Below are positions 16,289-23,823 of a stretch of 24,550 bases of DNA, in pieces. Numbering within the stretch: position 1 is the first letter of the stretch; each line of letters opens with the position of its first letter. The notes beneath the pieces are model-generated. The model ran no database searches, was not told the origin of the DNA, and saw only the letters and a list, made by a program, of their open reading frames with translations. The position numbers and the translations under genes were made by a program. The DNA lies in NCBI GenBank assembly GCA_036351575.1, contig JAZBPJ010000151.1, positions 1 through 24,550 on the forward strand, in the 5' to 3' direction. This DNA comes from JABDPF01 sp036351575 (GTDB taxonomy: Bacteria > Pseudomonadota > Gammaproteobacteria > Xanthomonadales > SZUA-36).

Positions 16289-18595
16289 ATGTGCCGATTG
16301 AACATCAGGGTCCTGCCCGCGGCGGTGGCCGCTGTCCTGTTTACCGCCGCCCAGCCGGGCCCGGCCCGGGCCGAGATTGCAGACTGCTTCGATCCGGCGG
16401 ACCGCAGCGCTCCAGCCAACGGGCCAAGCTGCGGACCGATGGAACAAGTCACGATACTTGCCATGGCGGAAGACGTGGTCGACGTCACCGGTGCGGTCAG
16501 CGTCATCACCGCCGAGGCCCTGGACGAATTCAAAGCGACCGATGTCCAGCGTGTCCTGCGCCAGGCGCCGGGCGTATCGATCCAGGTGGAAGACGGGTAT
16601 GGATTGCGGCCCAATATCAGTATCCGCGGCACGCCGGCCGAGCGCTCCAGCCGCATCACGCTGCTGGAAGACAATATCCTGATCGCCCCGGCGCCCTACT
16701 CGGCCCCGTCAGCCTACTATTTCCCGACGTTTGGACGCATCAACCGCGTGGAAGTCCTCAAGGGACCGGCCTCGATCACGCAGGGGCCCTACACGATGGG
16801 CGGTGCGCTGAACCTGATCTCCACGCCGATTCCCGCCTCCAGCCAGGGCATGCTGCTGGGCGAGTACGGCAGCGACGACACCTGGCGCGCGCATGGCTGG
16901 TACGGTGGCGGCAACGACAAGGCCCGGTTCCTGGCGGAGACCCATCAATGGCAGTCGGACGGCTTCCAGTCCATCGACCGCAGCGATAGCGACACCGGCT
17001 TCGAAAAGTCCGACTACGTCGCCAAGCTGCAGTTCAATAATGACCCGGCCAGCAGCACGCGCCACTTCCTGGACATCAAGCTGCAAAGCTCGGAGGAACA
17101 GTCCCGCCAAAGCTACCTTGGCCTGACCGATGCGGATTTCAGGCGCGACAGCATGCGCCGATACGGGGTTTCGGTCGAAGACGAGATGGACAACGAGCAC
17201 AGCCAGGTGGTTCTGAGCTGGAGGATGGAATTCGAGAACGGCGCCAACCTGACCGTGACCGGCTACAACAACGAGACCGAACGCGCCTGGTACAAAACCG
17301 AGGGTATCGACTTCGATGGCAGCGAAAACGCGCAGGAATTTTCGCGAACCAGCTGGGCAAGGGTGGTCGAAGCGGTCAACCTGGGTCAATCCATCGGCGC
17401 TGTCAGCGCCCGTGATATGGCCGCCATCCTCAACGGAGCGGACACGGCGCCCGGCTCGATCCAGCTGCGCAACAACTCCCGTGAATACTATTCGCGGGGA
17501 GTGCAGGCCGCGATGGACTGGGAGTTGGCCGGTCCAAACACGCGTCACACCGTTCAGGTGGGTGTGCGCTACCACGAAGACGAGGAAGACCGCCTGCAGC
17601 GCAACGATACCTGGCAGCAACGGGACGGCAGGCTGGTCCTCAACGACGTCGGCTTGCTGGGCAACGCCGGAAACCGCGTACAGAACGCCAAGGCCTTGTC
17701 GGCGTTCATCCACGACAGAATCGAATGGAACGCCTGGACGTTCACGCCGGGACTGCGCTTCGAATCCATCGACCTCTCGCGGGTGGACTACGATATCTCG
17801 GGTGAGGATCCGGCCTCGCGGAACCCGGACAACGTGAAGAGCGTCCGTTCCAACGAGGTAGACGTGTGGATTCCCGGCATCGGCCTGCTGTTCGACTTCA
17901 ACGATGAACTGCGCCTGGTGGCCGGTGTCCACAGGGGTTTCAGCACCCCGGGCAACAAGCCCGGCGTGGATCCGGAAGAGTCCGTCAATTATGAACTGGG
18001 CCTGCGCTGGACCAGCGGCAGGGTCGCCCTGGACGTGATGGGTTTCTACAACGACTACGAAAACCTGGTCGGTGTCTGCACCAACTCCTCCGGCGCCGAC
18101 TGCGAGCCCGGAGATTCTTTCAACGGCAAAGGCGCAAGCGTGCCCGGTATCGAGGTCAGTTTTTACGCTGGCCTGGAAAACGACACCGGCTGGGCCTTTC
18201 CGGTCAACCTGACCTACACCTGGATGGATGCGGAATTCCAGGACAGCTTCGATTCGGACTTTTTCGGCGAAGTCATGAAGGGTGACCCGGTGCCGTACAT
18301 TCCGAACCAGCAGGCACGCGCCTCTCTCGGCGCCGAGTTCGGGAAGTTTGCCGGCTACATCAGCTACACCTTTGTCGACGGCGTCTGCACGCAGGCTGCC
18401 TGCGGTGCATTTGAAAAGACGGAAGCTGCCCACCTGTTCGACCTGGGGCTGCACTACCGTCTGAATGAGCGCTGGGAAATCTACGGCATCGGTGAAAACC
18501 TGGCGGACGAAGTCTACATCGCCGGTCGCGACCCCTACGGCGCCCGCCCGGACAAGTCCCGCAGCTTCACGATGGGAGTGCGTTTCGACTTCTGA
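16289..18595 (+). CDS. FecA-like TonB-dependent outer-membrane iron-chelate receptor
   Basis: A 768-residue TonB-dependent receptor. Residues 1-28 are a signal peptide (MCRLNIRVLPAAVAAVLFTA). The plug domain starts near 50 (VDVTGAVSVITAEALDEF, VLRQAPGVSIQVEDGYGLRPN, SIRGTPAERSSRITLLEDN, INRVEVLKGPASITQGPYTMGGALNLIST). It is followed by a beta-barrel ending in the aromatic SFTMGVRFDF. The plug strongly recalls Fe(III)-dicitrate receptors of the FecA group. FecA's N-terminal signalling domain (about 80 residues) is absent and no fecIR pair is adjacent, so surface signalling is not expected. Two Fur boxes precede the gene and a GAGGG ribosome binding site lies eight bases before the ATG. The exact ligand is unproven. 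Confidence 0.87.
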   Translation: MCRLNIRVLPAAVAAVLFTAAQPGPARAEIADCFDPADRSAPANGPSCGPMEQVTILAMAEDVVDVTGAVSVITAEALDEFKATDVQRVLRQAPGVSIQVEDGYGLRPNISIRGTPAERSSRITLLEDNILIAPAPYSAPSAYYFPTFGRINRVEVLKGPASITQGPYTMGGALNLISTPIPASSQGMLLGEYGSDDTWRAHGWYGGGNDKARFLAETHQWQSDGFQSIDRSDSDTGFEKSDYVAKLQFNNDPASSTRHFLDIKLQSSEEQSRQSYLGLTDADFRRDSMRRYGVSVEDEMDNEHSQVVLSWRMEFENGANLTVTGYNNETERAWYKTEGIDFDGSENAQEFSRTSWARVVEAVNLGQSIGAVSARDMAAILNGADTAPGSIQLRNNSREYYSRGVQAAMDWELAGPNTRHTVQVGVRYHEDEEDRLQRNDTWQQRDGRLVLNDVGLLGNAGNRVQNAKALSAFIHDRIEWNAWTFTPGLRFESIDLSRVDYDISGEDPASRNPDNVKSVRSNEVDVWIPGIGLLFDFNDELRLVAGVHRGFSTPGNKPGVDPEESVNYELGLRWTSGRVALDVMGFYNDYENLVGVCTNSSGADCEPGDSFNGKGASVPGIEVSFYAGLENDTGWAFPVNLTYTWMDAEFQDSFDSDFFGEVMKGDPVPYIPNQQARASLGAEFGKFAGYISYTFVDGVCTQAACGAFEKTEAAHLFDLGLHYRLNERWEIYGIGENLADEVYIAGRDPYGARPDKSRSFTMGVRFDF

Positions 18596-18624
18596 AGCGT
18601 CAGTTTGACCCGACGAGGACCACT

Positions 18625-18695
18625 GCCCGCATAATTCACCAGGGATCCGGGGTTGGCGGCGCAGCTGGCAAACCGTCCCGGTGAAATATGCGGGC
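18625..18695 (+). repeat. Long imperfect hairpin in the NSS-transporter leader
   Basis: The arms 18625-18640 and 18680-18695 are complementary at 15 of 16 positions, separated by 39 bases. Inside the loop, further pairing is possible (GGGA 18642-18645 with TCCC 18676-18679; GGTT 18651-18654 with AACC 18671-18674). It lies between the receptor stop codon and the NSS transporter start. No T-run follows, so it is not a normal terminator. It could be a palindromic repeat remnant or a structured leader. Confidence 0.5.
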
Positions 18696-18776
18696 TATCG
18701 TTTACACCGGGTGTCCGGATTCATTAGGATTCGCTTTTCGCCAGCGCAACGATTGCCGCGACGAGGAGAGTCATTG

Positions 18777-20153
18777 ATGAGTTCCGATACCCAGGTGAGA
18801 TGGTCATCCCGATTCGCATTCATGATGGCGGCGGTCGGTTCCGCCGTCGGCCTGGCGAACATCTGGCGGTTTCCCTACAGCGTCGGGGTTGGCGGCGGAA
18901 GCGCGTTCGTTCTGGTGTATCTCGGCGCCGCCGTCCTCCTGGCCCTCCCGCTGGTCATCGCCGAGTTGACCATCGGGCGGCGCGGCAAGGGAGCGCCCCC
19001 GACGGCGATTCGAAACGTGGCGCGCGAGTCCGGGCTTTCGCCCAACTGGGGCTGGATGGGCGTCATCCTGGGCGGCTTCGGCGGCATCATCGCGCTCTCC
19101 TTCTACTCCGTGGTCGGCGGCTGGACAATGGCCTATGCGCTGGAATCGGCGCGGGGCACCCTGCAGGGCGTGAGCATCGAAGGAGCGCAACAGGCGTTCG
19201 GCGCCCTGAACGACAACCCCTGGACCCTGCTCGCCTGGTTCTCGGTATTCATCGGCGCGACCGTCCTGGTCTCGGCGCGCGGCATAAACGCCGGCGTCGA
19301 GCGGGCGGTGAAGCTGATGATGCCGGCGCTGTTCGTGCTGCTGTTGCTGATGGTGGGCTACGCCGCCCGCGTCGGCGACTTCGCCCGCGCGCTGGAGTTC
19401 CTGTTTACGCCGGATTTCAGCAAGCTCAATACGTCCATCGTGCTCTCCGCGTTCGGACAGGCCTTTTTTTCGGTCAGCGTGGGCCTGACCGCGCTGGTCG
19501 CTTACGGCGCCTACATCCGCCGCACCATGTCCATTCCGCAGTCGGCGCTGATCATCGTCAGTATCGACACGCTGATCGCCATACTCGCCGGGCTGGCCAT
19601 TTTCCCGATCATCTTCGCGTTCGGCCTGGAGCCGGACGCGGGGCCGGGCCTCGTTTTCATCACGCTGCCGTTCGTCTTCGGCGACATCGTGGGCGGGCAG
19701 CTGTTCGGCACGATTTTCTTCGTGCTGCTGCTGTTCGCCGCGCTGACCTCGTCGATCGGCATGATCGAAGCGCCGGTCGCCTGGCTGGCCGAGCGCACGC
19801 GGCTGGGAAGAACGGGCGCCGCGCTGCTGGCCGGCGGAATCAGCTGGTCACTGGGCGTCCTGGCGGTTCTTTCCCAGAACCGCCTGTCGGACTTTTACCC
19901 GCTCGATGGAATCGGCATATTTGCCGGCAAGACGTTTTTCGACCTGTTCGATTTCCTGGTGATCAATTTGATGATGCCCGCGGGCGGCATCCTGATCGCG
20001 ATATTCCTCGGCTGGCGCGTGAAACAGCGCTTCAGCCGTGAGGAGCTTTACGGCGATGCGCCGTCGATCTGGTACGGCGCCTGGCGCTTCCTGCTGCGCT
20101 ACTTTGCCCCGCTCGTGCTGACCGGCATCTTCCTGCACATGCTGCTCGGCTGA
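18777..20153 (+). CDS. NSS-family sodium-dependent amino-acid-type symporter
   Basis: A 458-residue polytopic protein of the neurotransmitter:sodium symporter family (LeuT fold). The first membrane helix contains the diagnostic unwound sodium-site sequence GSAVGLANIWRFPY, followed by GGGSAFVLVY. The YSVVGGWTMAYALE and AFGQAFFSVSVG helices also fit the family. About 11-12 membrane helices can be counted. Members import amino acids or related small amines with sodium; the substrate here is not deducible. The ATG at 18777 has a GAGGAGA ribosome binding site and gives the normal N-terminus SSDTQVRWSSRFAF; the frame opens earlier, at 18681, inside the long hairpin. It is 181 bp from the receptor gene and may be separately controlled. 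Confidence 0.92.
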   Translation: MSSDTQVRWSSRFAFMMAAVGSAVGLANIWRFPYSVGVGGGSAFVLVYLGAAVLLALPLVIAELTIGRRGKGAPPTAIRNVARESGLSPNWGWMGVILGGFGGIIALSFYSVVGGWTMAYALESARGTLQGVSIEGAQQAFGALNDNPWTLLAWFSVFIGATVLVSARGINAGVERAVKLMMPALFVLLLLMVGYAARVGDFARALEFLFTPDFSKLNTSIVLSAFGQAFFSVSVGLTALVAYGAYIRRTMSIPQSALIIVSIDTLIAILAGLAIFPIIFAFGLEPDAGPGLVFITLPFVFGDIVGGQLFGTIFFVLLLFAALTSSIGMIEAPVAWLAERTRLGRTGAALLAGGISWSLGVLAVLSQNRLSDFYPLDGIGIFAGKTFFDLFDFLVINLMMPAGGILIAIFLGWRVKQRFSREELYGDAPSIWYGAWRFLLRYFAPLVLTGIFLHMLLG

Positions 20154-20184
20154 TCCCGGGCCGGAATCCAGCCGGGCCGCCGGT

Positions 20185-20814
20185 TCAGGCCGGAACGTCC
20201 GGGTTCAGGCTGTATGTGCCGGTAATCGAGGCCTGCCCGAGCACGTGCGGGGCGATCGCCTCGAGTACGTCGCCGCCGCCGAACACACCCTCCACCGGGC
20301 ACGCTTCGACATCCAGTGCGTACAGCGTGAACACGTAGTGGTGCACGATGCTGTCGTTCCAGGGCGGGCACGGTCCGTCGTAACCGAAATACTGACCTTC
20401 CATGTCCGGGTCACCGTCGAACCAGTCCGTGTAATTGTTCAGGCCGTGGCGCATGCCGCCGGGAGCTTCCGGCCCGTCTTTACCGCGGGGTGTAACCGTA
20501 TCGCTGTGCTCGCCCTCGGCGATGGCTCCCAGTTCCGGCGGAATATCCACGAGCACCCAGTGGTAAAAATCGAAACGGGGCAGGTCCGCGGGCACCGTGC
20601 GCCCTTCCTGGTTGACGTCGTCGGGGCGGGTGGGTACGTCCGGATCGTGGCAGATCAGCACCAGCGAGCGGGTATCCTCGGGCAGGTCCTCCCAGGAGAT
20701 TTCGGGGTTGAAATTGTCGGAAAGAGCGACGTGGGTGTCCGGATCTTCGATGCAGAACGCATTGGCTTCCGGAACCGGCTGGCCGTCGCTGAAACTGGAG
20801 CTGGTGAGTTTCAT
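20185..20814 (-). CDS. YbhB/YbcL-type PEBP (Raf-kinase-inhibitor-like) protein
   Basis: A 209-residue phosphatidylethanolamine-binding-protein family member of the bacterial YbhB/YbcL type. The ligand-pocket motifs are present: NFNPEISWEDLPEDTRSLVLICHDPDVP (about 34-61), the FYHWVLVDIPPEL segment (83-95), and GYDGPCPPWNDSIVHHYVFTLYAL (144-167), which carries the GP-P and HHY signature. No signal peptide is seen, so it is probably cytoplasmic. It is longer than E. coli YbhB (about 158 residues) through internal insertions. A GGAGGAT ribosome binding site precedes the ATG. The biological role of bacterial PEBPs is largely unknown. Confidence 0.9.
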   Translation of the reverse strand: MKLTSSSFSDGQPVPEANAFCIEDPDTHVALSDNFNPEISWEDLPEDTRSLVLICHDPDVPTRPDDVNQEGRTVPADLPRFDFYHWVLVDIPPELGAIAEGEHSDTVTPRGKDGPEAPGGMRHGLNNYTDWFDGDPDMEGQYFGYDGPCPPWNDSIVHHYVFTLYALDVEACPVEGVFGGGDVLEAIAPHVLGQASITGTYSLNPDVPA

Positions 20815-20840
20815 ACGGATCCTCCTTCTGCAGTGATTTC

Positions 20841-20869
20841 ATTATGGGCGACAGGAATGTTTTTGTCGA
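20841..20869 (-). promoter_or_regulatory. Candidate sigma-70 promoter of the PEBP gene
   Basis: On the minus strand TCGACA (20869-20864, five of six) and CATAAT (20846-20841, five of six) are separated by 17 bp. They lie in the 71-bp gap after the alkC stop and would let the PEBP gene be transcribed independently of the two upstream genes. Confidence 0.5.
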
Positions 20870-20885
20870 AATGCCCCGCCGCGCC

Positions 20886-21998
20886 TCATTCACCGAGGAC
20901 GAACGGTTTGCGGCCCAACGCGCGGCCGTTGACCAGTACTTCCACCGCGTGTTCGCCGGGGTAGTAACGCCGGGTCGTGACCGGGCGCACCGCGTGCACC
21001 TTGCGCAGGCGGATTGCTTCACCGGGCGCGAGGTTCACGCTGCGGTATTTGAATACCTTCGGTTTCGTCTTGCCGTCAGCGCGAACGTGGTGAACGGCAT
21101 AGTCGACCACCAGCTTTTGTTCGCTTTTGCCTCGAGAGCGCAGCTCGAAAACGATCGCGACCGCATCACCCATGCGAATCGTTGCCGGGCTGACATCGAG
21201 TGACAGCAGTTCGACGCGGGGCCGTTGCGTGAAACCCAGCAGCCCGAACACCTCGGGGTGGCCCTGCTTCACCAGCGTCCGCGTCGCGTGGCGCACCAGG
21301 CGCCTGCGGTTGGGCCCGGCGTCCTTCAGCCATGCGCGGCAGACCGTGACCACGCGACCGGGGTGATCCTTTGAAACGTCGTTCAAGTGGTTGGCCACGG
21401 AGCGCCGTACGTACTCGCTCGGATCGTCTTTGAGCCGTTCCAGCAGCGCGAGGCCGCGTGACGGGTCTTTGACCGCTTCCTGCAGACGCCGCCCCCAGGG
21501 CAGTCGCGGTCTCGAGCCTTCCGAGACCAGCCGCCGTACGTGCTCGTCCGGATCCGCCGTCCATTCTTCCAGCCGGGCGTAGGTCAGCTGCGGATAACGA
21601 ACGATGAAGGCCCGGATCGCGAACTCGGCGGAGAACAGCGGGGTCAGGCGGCGCAGCGTCTCCAGCGCGCGCTCCGGTTCTTCGAGCCCGTACTCGCCGA
21701 CGTAATCGATCACCGGCCAGGCGGCAAAACCCCGCAACGGATCGTCGGGGTCGCCTTCCATCCAGCATTGCCCCAGCTTTTCCAGGCACGCGGCCGCCTC
21801 GCTGAACCCGCGCGGCAGAAACTCGCGCAGCACGCGAATGATGTGCCGGACCCGGTCCTTGAGTTCCAGGTCGGGCAGGCCGTCCAGGGCCCGGGAACAA
21901 AACGCCTGCTCCGGAAAACCGGGGCTCACCGCAGCCAGGCTGGCCGCGATGCGCTCGACCGCCGGCCGGCCCAGCCCATGCTTCATCGCCTCCGGCAT
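20886..21998 (-). CDS. alkC: AlkC-type alkylpurine DNA glycosylase
   Basis: A 370-residue HEAT-like-repeat protein of the AlkC branch of alkylation-repair glycosylases, which excise cationic alkylated purines such as 3-methyladenine without base flipping. The helical repeat domain spans about 8-255, with AWPVIDYVGEYGL, SAEFAIRAFIVRYP, WTADPDEHVRRLVSEGSRPRLPWG and DDPSEYVRRSVANHLNDVSKDHPGRV as clear AlkC landmarks. The last 100 residues form an Ig-like beta domain (FELRSRGKSEQKLVVDYAVHHVRADG), as in AlkC but not AlkD. The open frame extends to 22820, but that part is antisense-frame noise inside the MFS gene. The start at 21998 overlaps the MFS stop as TGATG, implying coupled translation; an alternative ATG is four codons further in. 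Confidence 0.85.
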   Translation of the reverse strand: MPEAMKHGLGRPAVERIAASLAAVSPGFPEQAFCSRALDGLPDLELKDRVRHIIRVLREFLPRGFSEAAACLEKLGQCWMEGDPDDPLRGFAAWPVIDYVGEYGLEEPERALETLRRLTPLFSAEFAIRAFIVRYPQLTYARLEEWTADPDEHVRRLVSEGSRPRLPWGRRLQEAVKDPSRGLALLERLKDDPSEYVRRSVANHLNDVSKDHPGRVVTVCRAWLKDAGPNRRRLVRHATRTLVKQGHPEVFGLLGFTQRPRVELLSLDVSPATIRMGDAVAIVFELRSRGKSEQKLVVDYAVHHVRADGKTKPKVFKYRSVNLAPGEAIRLRKVHAVRPVTTRRYYPGEHAVEVLVNGRALGRKPFVLGE

Positions 21999-23539
21999 CA
22001 GGCGGGCTGTTTTGCTGTCATCCAGCGGTTGTAGAAGACCAGGGAAACGGCCGTGGTGCCGGCCAGCGCCGCGAAGATGATCCACATGACATCGGGCTTG
22101 TCGATGCCTTTCGGTCCGAAATACTGGTAGGAAAGTCCGGAAAGAAGACCGCCGAACAGGTTGCCCAGGGCCACGCACCAGTAGAAATAGCCCATGTACA
22201 TGCCGACTTTCTCCGGCGGGGCGATGCGGCCGGCGTACTCCTTGGAGCGCGGACTGGCCATCATTTCGCCCACGGAAAACACCAGGATGGCGGTCACCAC
22301 GATCCAGCCGGTCATGCCGACCAGGTACAGCCCGAAGCTGGCGATGGTCACGCAGACGCCGACGATAATACTGGTCAGCGGCGTGGTCCTGCGCATCAGG
22401 TACGAGATCAGCACCTGGAAACAGATGATGCCGAAGGCGTTCAGGTTGATCAGGTGCTCGGGTTTGACCTGGCCGTTTTCGAGCACGGCGCGCGACCACT
22501 CGGAGGTGTCGAAGCCCAGGCTTCCGGCGAACCCGCTGACCACGCCTGCCACGGGACCGAACGTCGTAATCAGGTCCGTCGTGTCGACGTAATCGCGAAT
22601 GTACTCGGGCAGGGTCATGAAAATCTGGTTGAACGAGATCCAGAAACCCGCCATCAGCAGCAGGAACAGCAGGTAACGTCCTTCGCCTATGCGCATCGGC
22701 TGCAGGAACCAGGGGCGGCTGCCCTGCCCGGCGCCGGTCGCGCGAAGCAGAACGTCCAGCAGCAGGTTGCCGACCAGCCAGGCCAGCGCGACCTGCCCGA
22801 CCAGCGTGAAGCTCCACCACTTCGAACCCATGACCAGCGCCACCAGCAAACCGCTGACCAGGATGAAAAAACGCAGGTTGCCGACGACTTCCACCATGCC
22901 GGCAAACACTTCCCTGAGGGAGCGCCGGCTCTCTGCATCCGCATCGCGCGGCGGTTCCTTGTACATGACCATGCAGACGATGGACAGGAACCCGATCCAG
23001 ATCGCGGAAGCATAAAATACGTAATCCCAGTCCCAGCCACGCACGATGCCGGCGACAATCGGGCCCAGGAAGCCGCCGATGTTCACCATCATGTAAAAAA
23101 TCCCGAAGCCGACCGAACCGTTTTCCTCGTTGGTCGACTTGGCGACGGTGGAAATCACCACCGGTTTGAACATGCCGTGACCGATCGCGACCAGGAAATA
23201 GGTGGCCAGGAACGGCCAGAAACCGGTCGGCAGGGCCAGCAGCAGGTAGGCCGGCGCCATCACCACGGCGGAAGCGAGGAACATGTTCTTGTAGCCGTAG
23301 CGGTCGGCCAGCGCGCCAAACACGGCCGGGAACAGGTACAGGAAAAAAGTGGCAATGCCCTGGATCACGCCGCGGTCGGCGGACGAGAAACCGAGCCCGC
23401 CGTCCTCGACCGGGCCGGTCAGGTAGAGCGCAGATACGGCGTAAAAACCGTACCAGCCCATGCGCTCGAAGATTTCCATCGTGTTCGCCGCCCAGAAAGA
23501 ACGGGGAAACTGCCGGAGTACGCCCTGTTTTGCCGTCAT
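21998..23539 (-). CDS. POT/PTR-like major facilitator transporter
   Basis: A 513-residue major facilitator with about 12-14 membrane helices. Near the N-terminus, MEIFERMGWYGFYA carries the ExxER pattern (Glu22, Glu25, Arg26) used for proton coupling in oligopeptide (POT/PTR) transporters. FGALADRYGYKNMF is the MFS motif A region, and GHGMFKPVVISTVA fits POT helix 4-5. An insertion with extra helices (about 230-275) separates the two halves, as in many bacterial POTs. Substrate candidates are di- or tripeptides, but that is only family inference. It is the first gene of a three-gene minus-strand cluster with alkC and the PEBP gene, and is divergent from another MFS gene. Confidence 0.85.
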   Translation of the reverse strand: MTAKQGVLRQFPRSFWAANTMEIFERMGWYGFYAVSALYLTGPVEDGGLGFSSADRGVIQGIATFFLYLFPAVFGALADRYGYKNMFLASAVVMAPAYLLLALPTGFWPFLATYFLVAIGHGMFKPVVISTVAKSTNEENGSVGFGIFYMMVNIGGFLGPIVAGIVRGWDWDYVFYASAIWIGFLSIVCMVMYKEPPRDADAESRRSLREVFAGMVEVVGNLRFFILVSGLLVALVMGSKWWSFTLVGQVALAWLVGNLLLDVLLRATGAGQGSRPWFLQPMRIGEGRYLLFLLLMAGFWISFNQIFMTLPEYIRDYVDTTDLITTFGPVAGVVSGFAGSLGFDTSEWSRAVLENGQVKPEHLINLNAFGIICFQVLISYLMRRTTPLTSIIVGVCVTIASFGLYLVGMTGWIVVTAILVFSVGEMMASPRSKEYAGRIAPPEKVGMYMGYFYWCVALGNLFGGLLSGLSYQYFGPKGIDKPDVMWIIFAALAGTTAVSLVFYNRWMTAKQPA

Positions 23540-23823
23540 GTCGAGTTCTCAGGTATGCATTTCAAGCGATGCGGGCACGCTACGTTACCGGCGCGGCCCA
23601 TGCAAGTCCCCGGGTCAGTCACCGGCAAAAACTTGCCCTGAACCAGGGTCAGAGTAAGAATGCCCAGAACCCGGGCCACAAAACCGGCAAAAAACCGGGT
23701 TCAGAGAAAAACCGGGTTCAGAGTAAAAATGCCTTGCAGAACCGGGGTCAAAATCGGGCAGGCAAAATCCGGCATTTTTACTCTGACCCCCAAAATTACT
23801 CTGACCCCCGAACGAGGCACCGA
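23540..23823. other. Divergent intergenic region with REP-like repeats
   Basis: This 284-bp stretch between two divergent MFS genes contains no gene. Its right part (23641-23809) is filled with direct and inverted copies of a short motif built on GGGTCAGAGTAAAAATG. Any promoters for the two MFS genes must lie in or beside this repeat cluster; none is clearly recognisable. Confidence 0.75.
23641..23809. repeat. REP-like palindromic repeat cluster
   Basis: At least three forward copies (23645-23664 GGGTCAGAGTAAGAATGCC type; a truncated one at 23694-23706; 23711-23733) and two inverted copies (23771-23790 and 23794-23809) are present. A partial forward copy lies at 23740-23750. The copy at 23714-23733 and the inverted one at 23771-23790 pair at 19 of 20 positions across a 37-base loop. 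Motifs with GGGGTCAGAGT and its complement are known as extragenic palindromes in many gammaproteobacteria (recalled), often mobilised by RAYT transposases; no RAYT gene is in this window. Confidence 0.75.

Noticed and set aside
16289..16450. FecA-type N-terminal signalling domain in the receptor
   Set aside because: Only about 20-25 residues lie between the signal peptide and the plug, too short for the signalling domain, and no fecI/fecR genes are adjacent.
16709..18454. Long open frame antisense to the TonB receptor
   Set aside because: High-GC shadow of a confidently identified gene; composition rich in valine, arginine and histidine with no recognisable domain. The same holds for frames at 4085-5707, 2088-3290, 12337-13422 and 18800-20041.
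21999..22820. N-terminal extension of the AlkC frame up to 22820
   Set aside because: It lies in another frame of the MFS gene on the same strand and reads as arginine- and glycine-rich noise. The AlkC domain begins after the MFS stop.
23641..23809. Possible CRISPR array
   Set aside because: The repeats are short, of unequal length, irregularly spaced and inverted relative to each other, and no cas gene is present.
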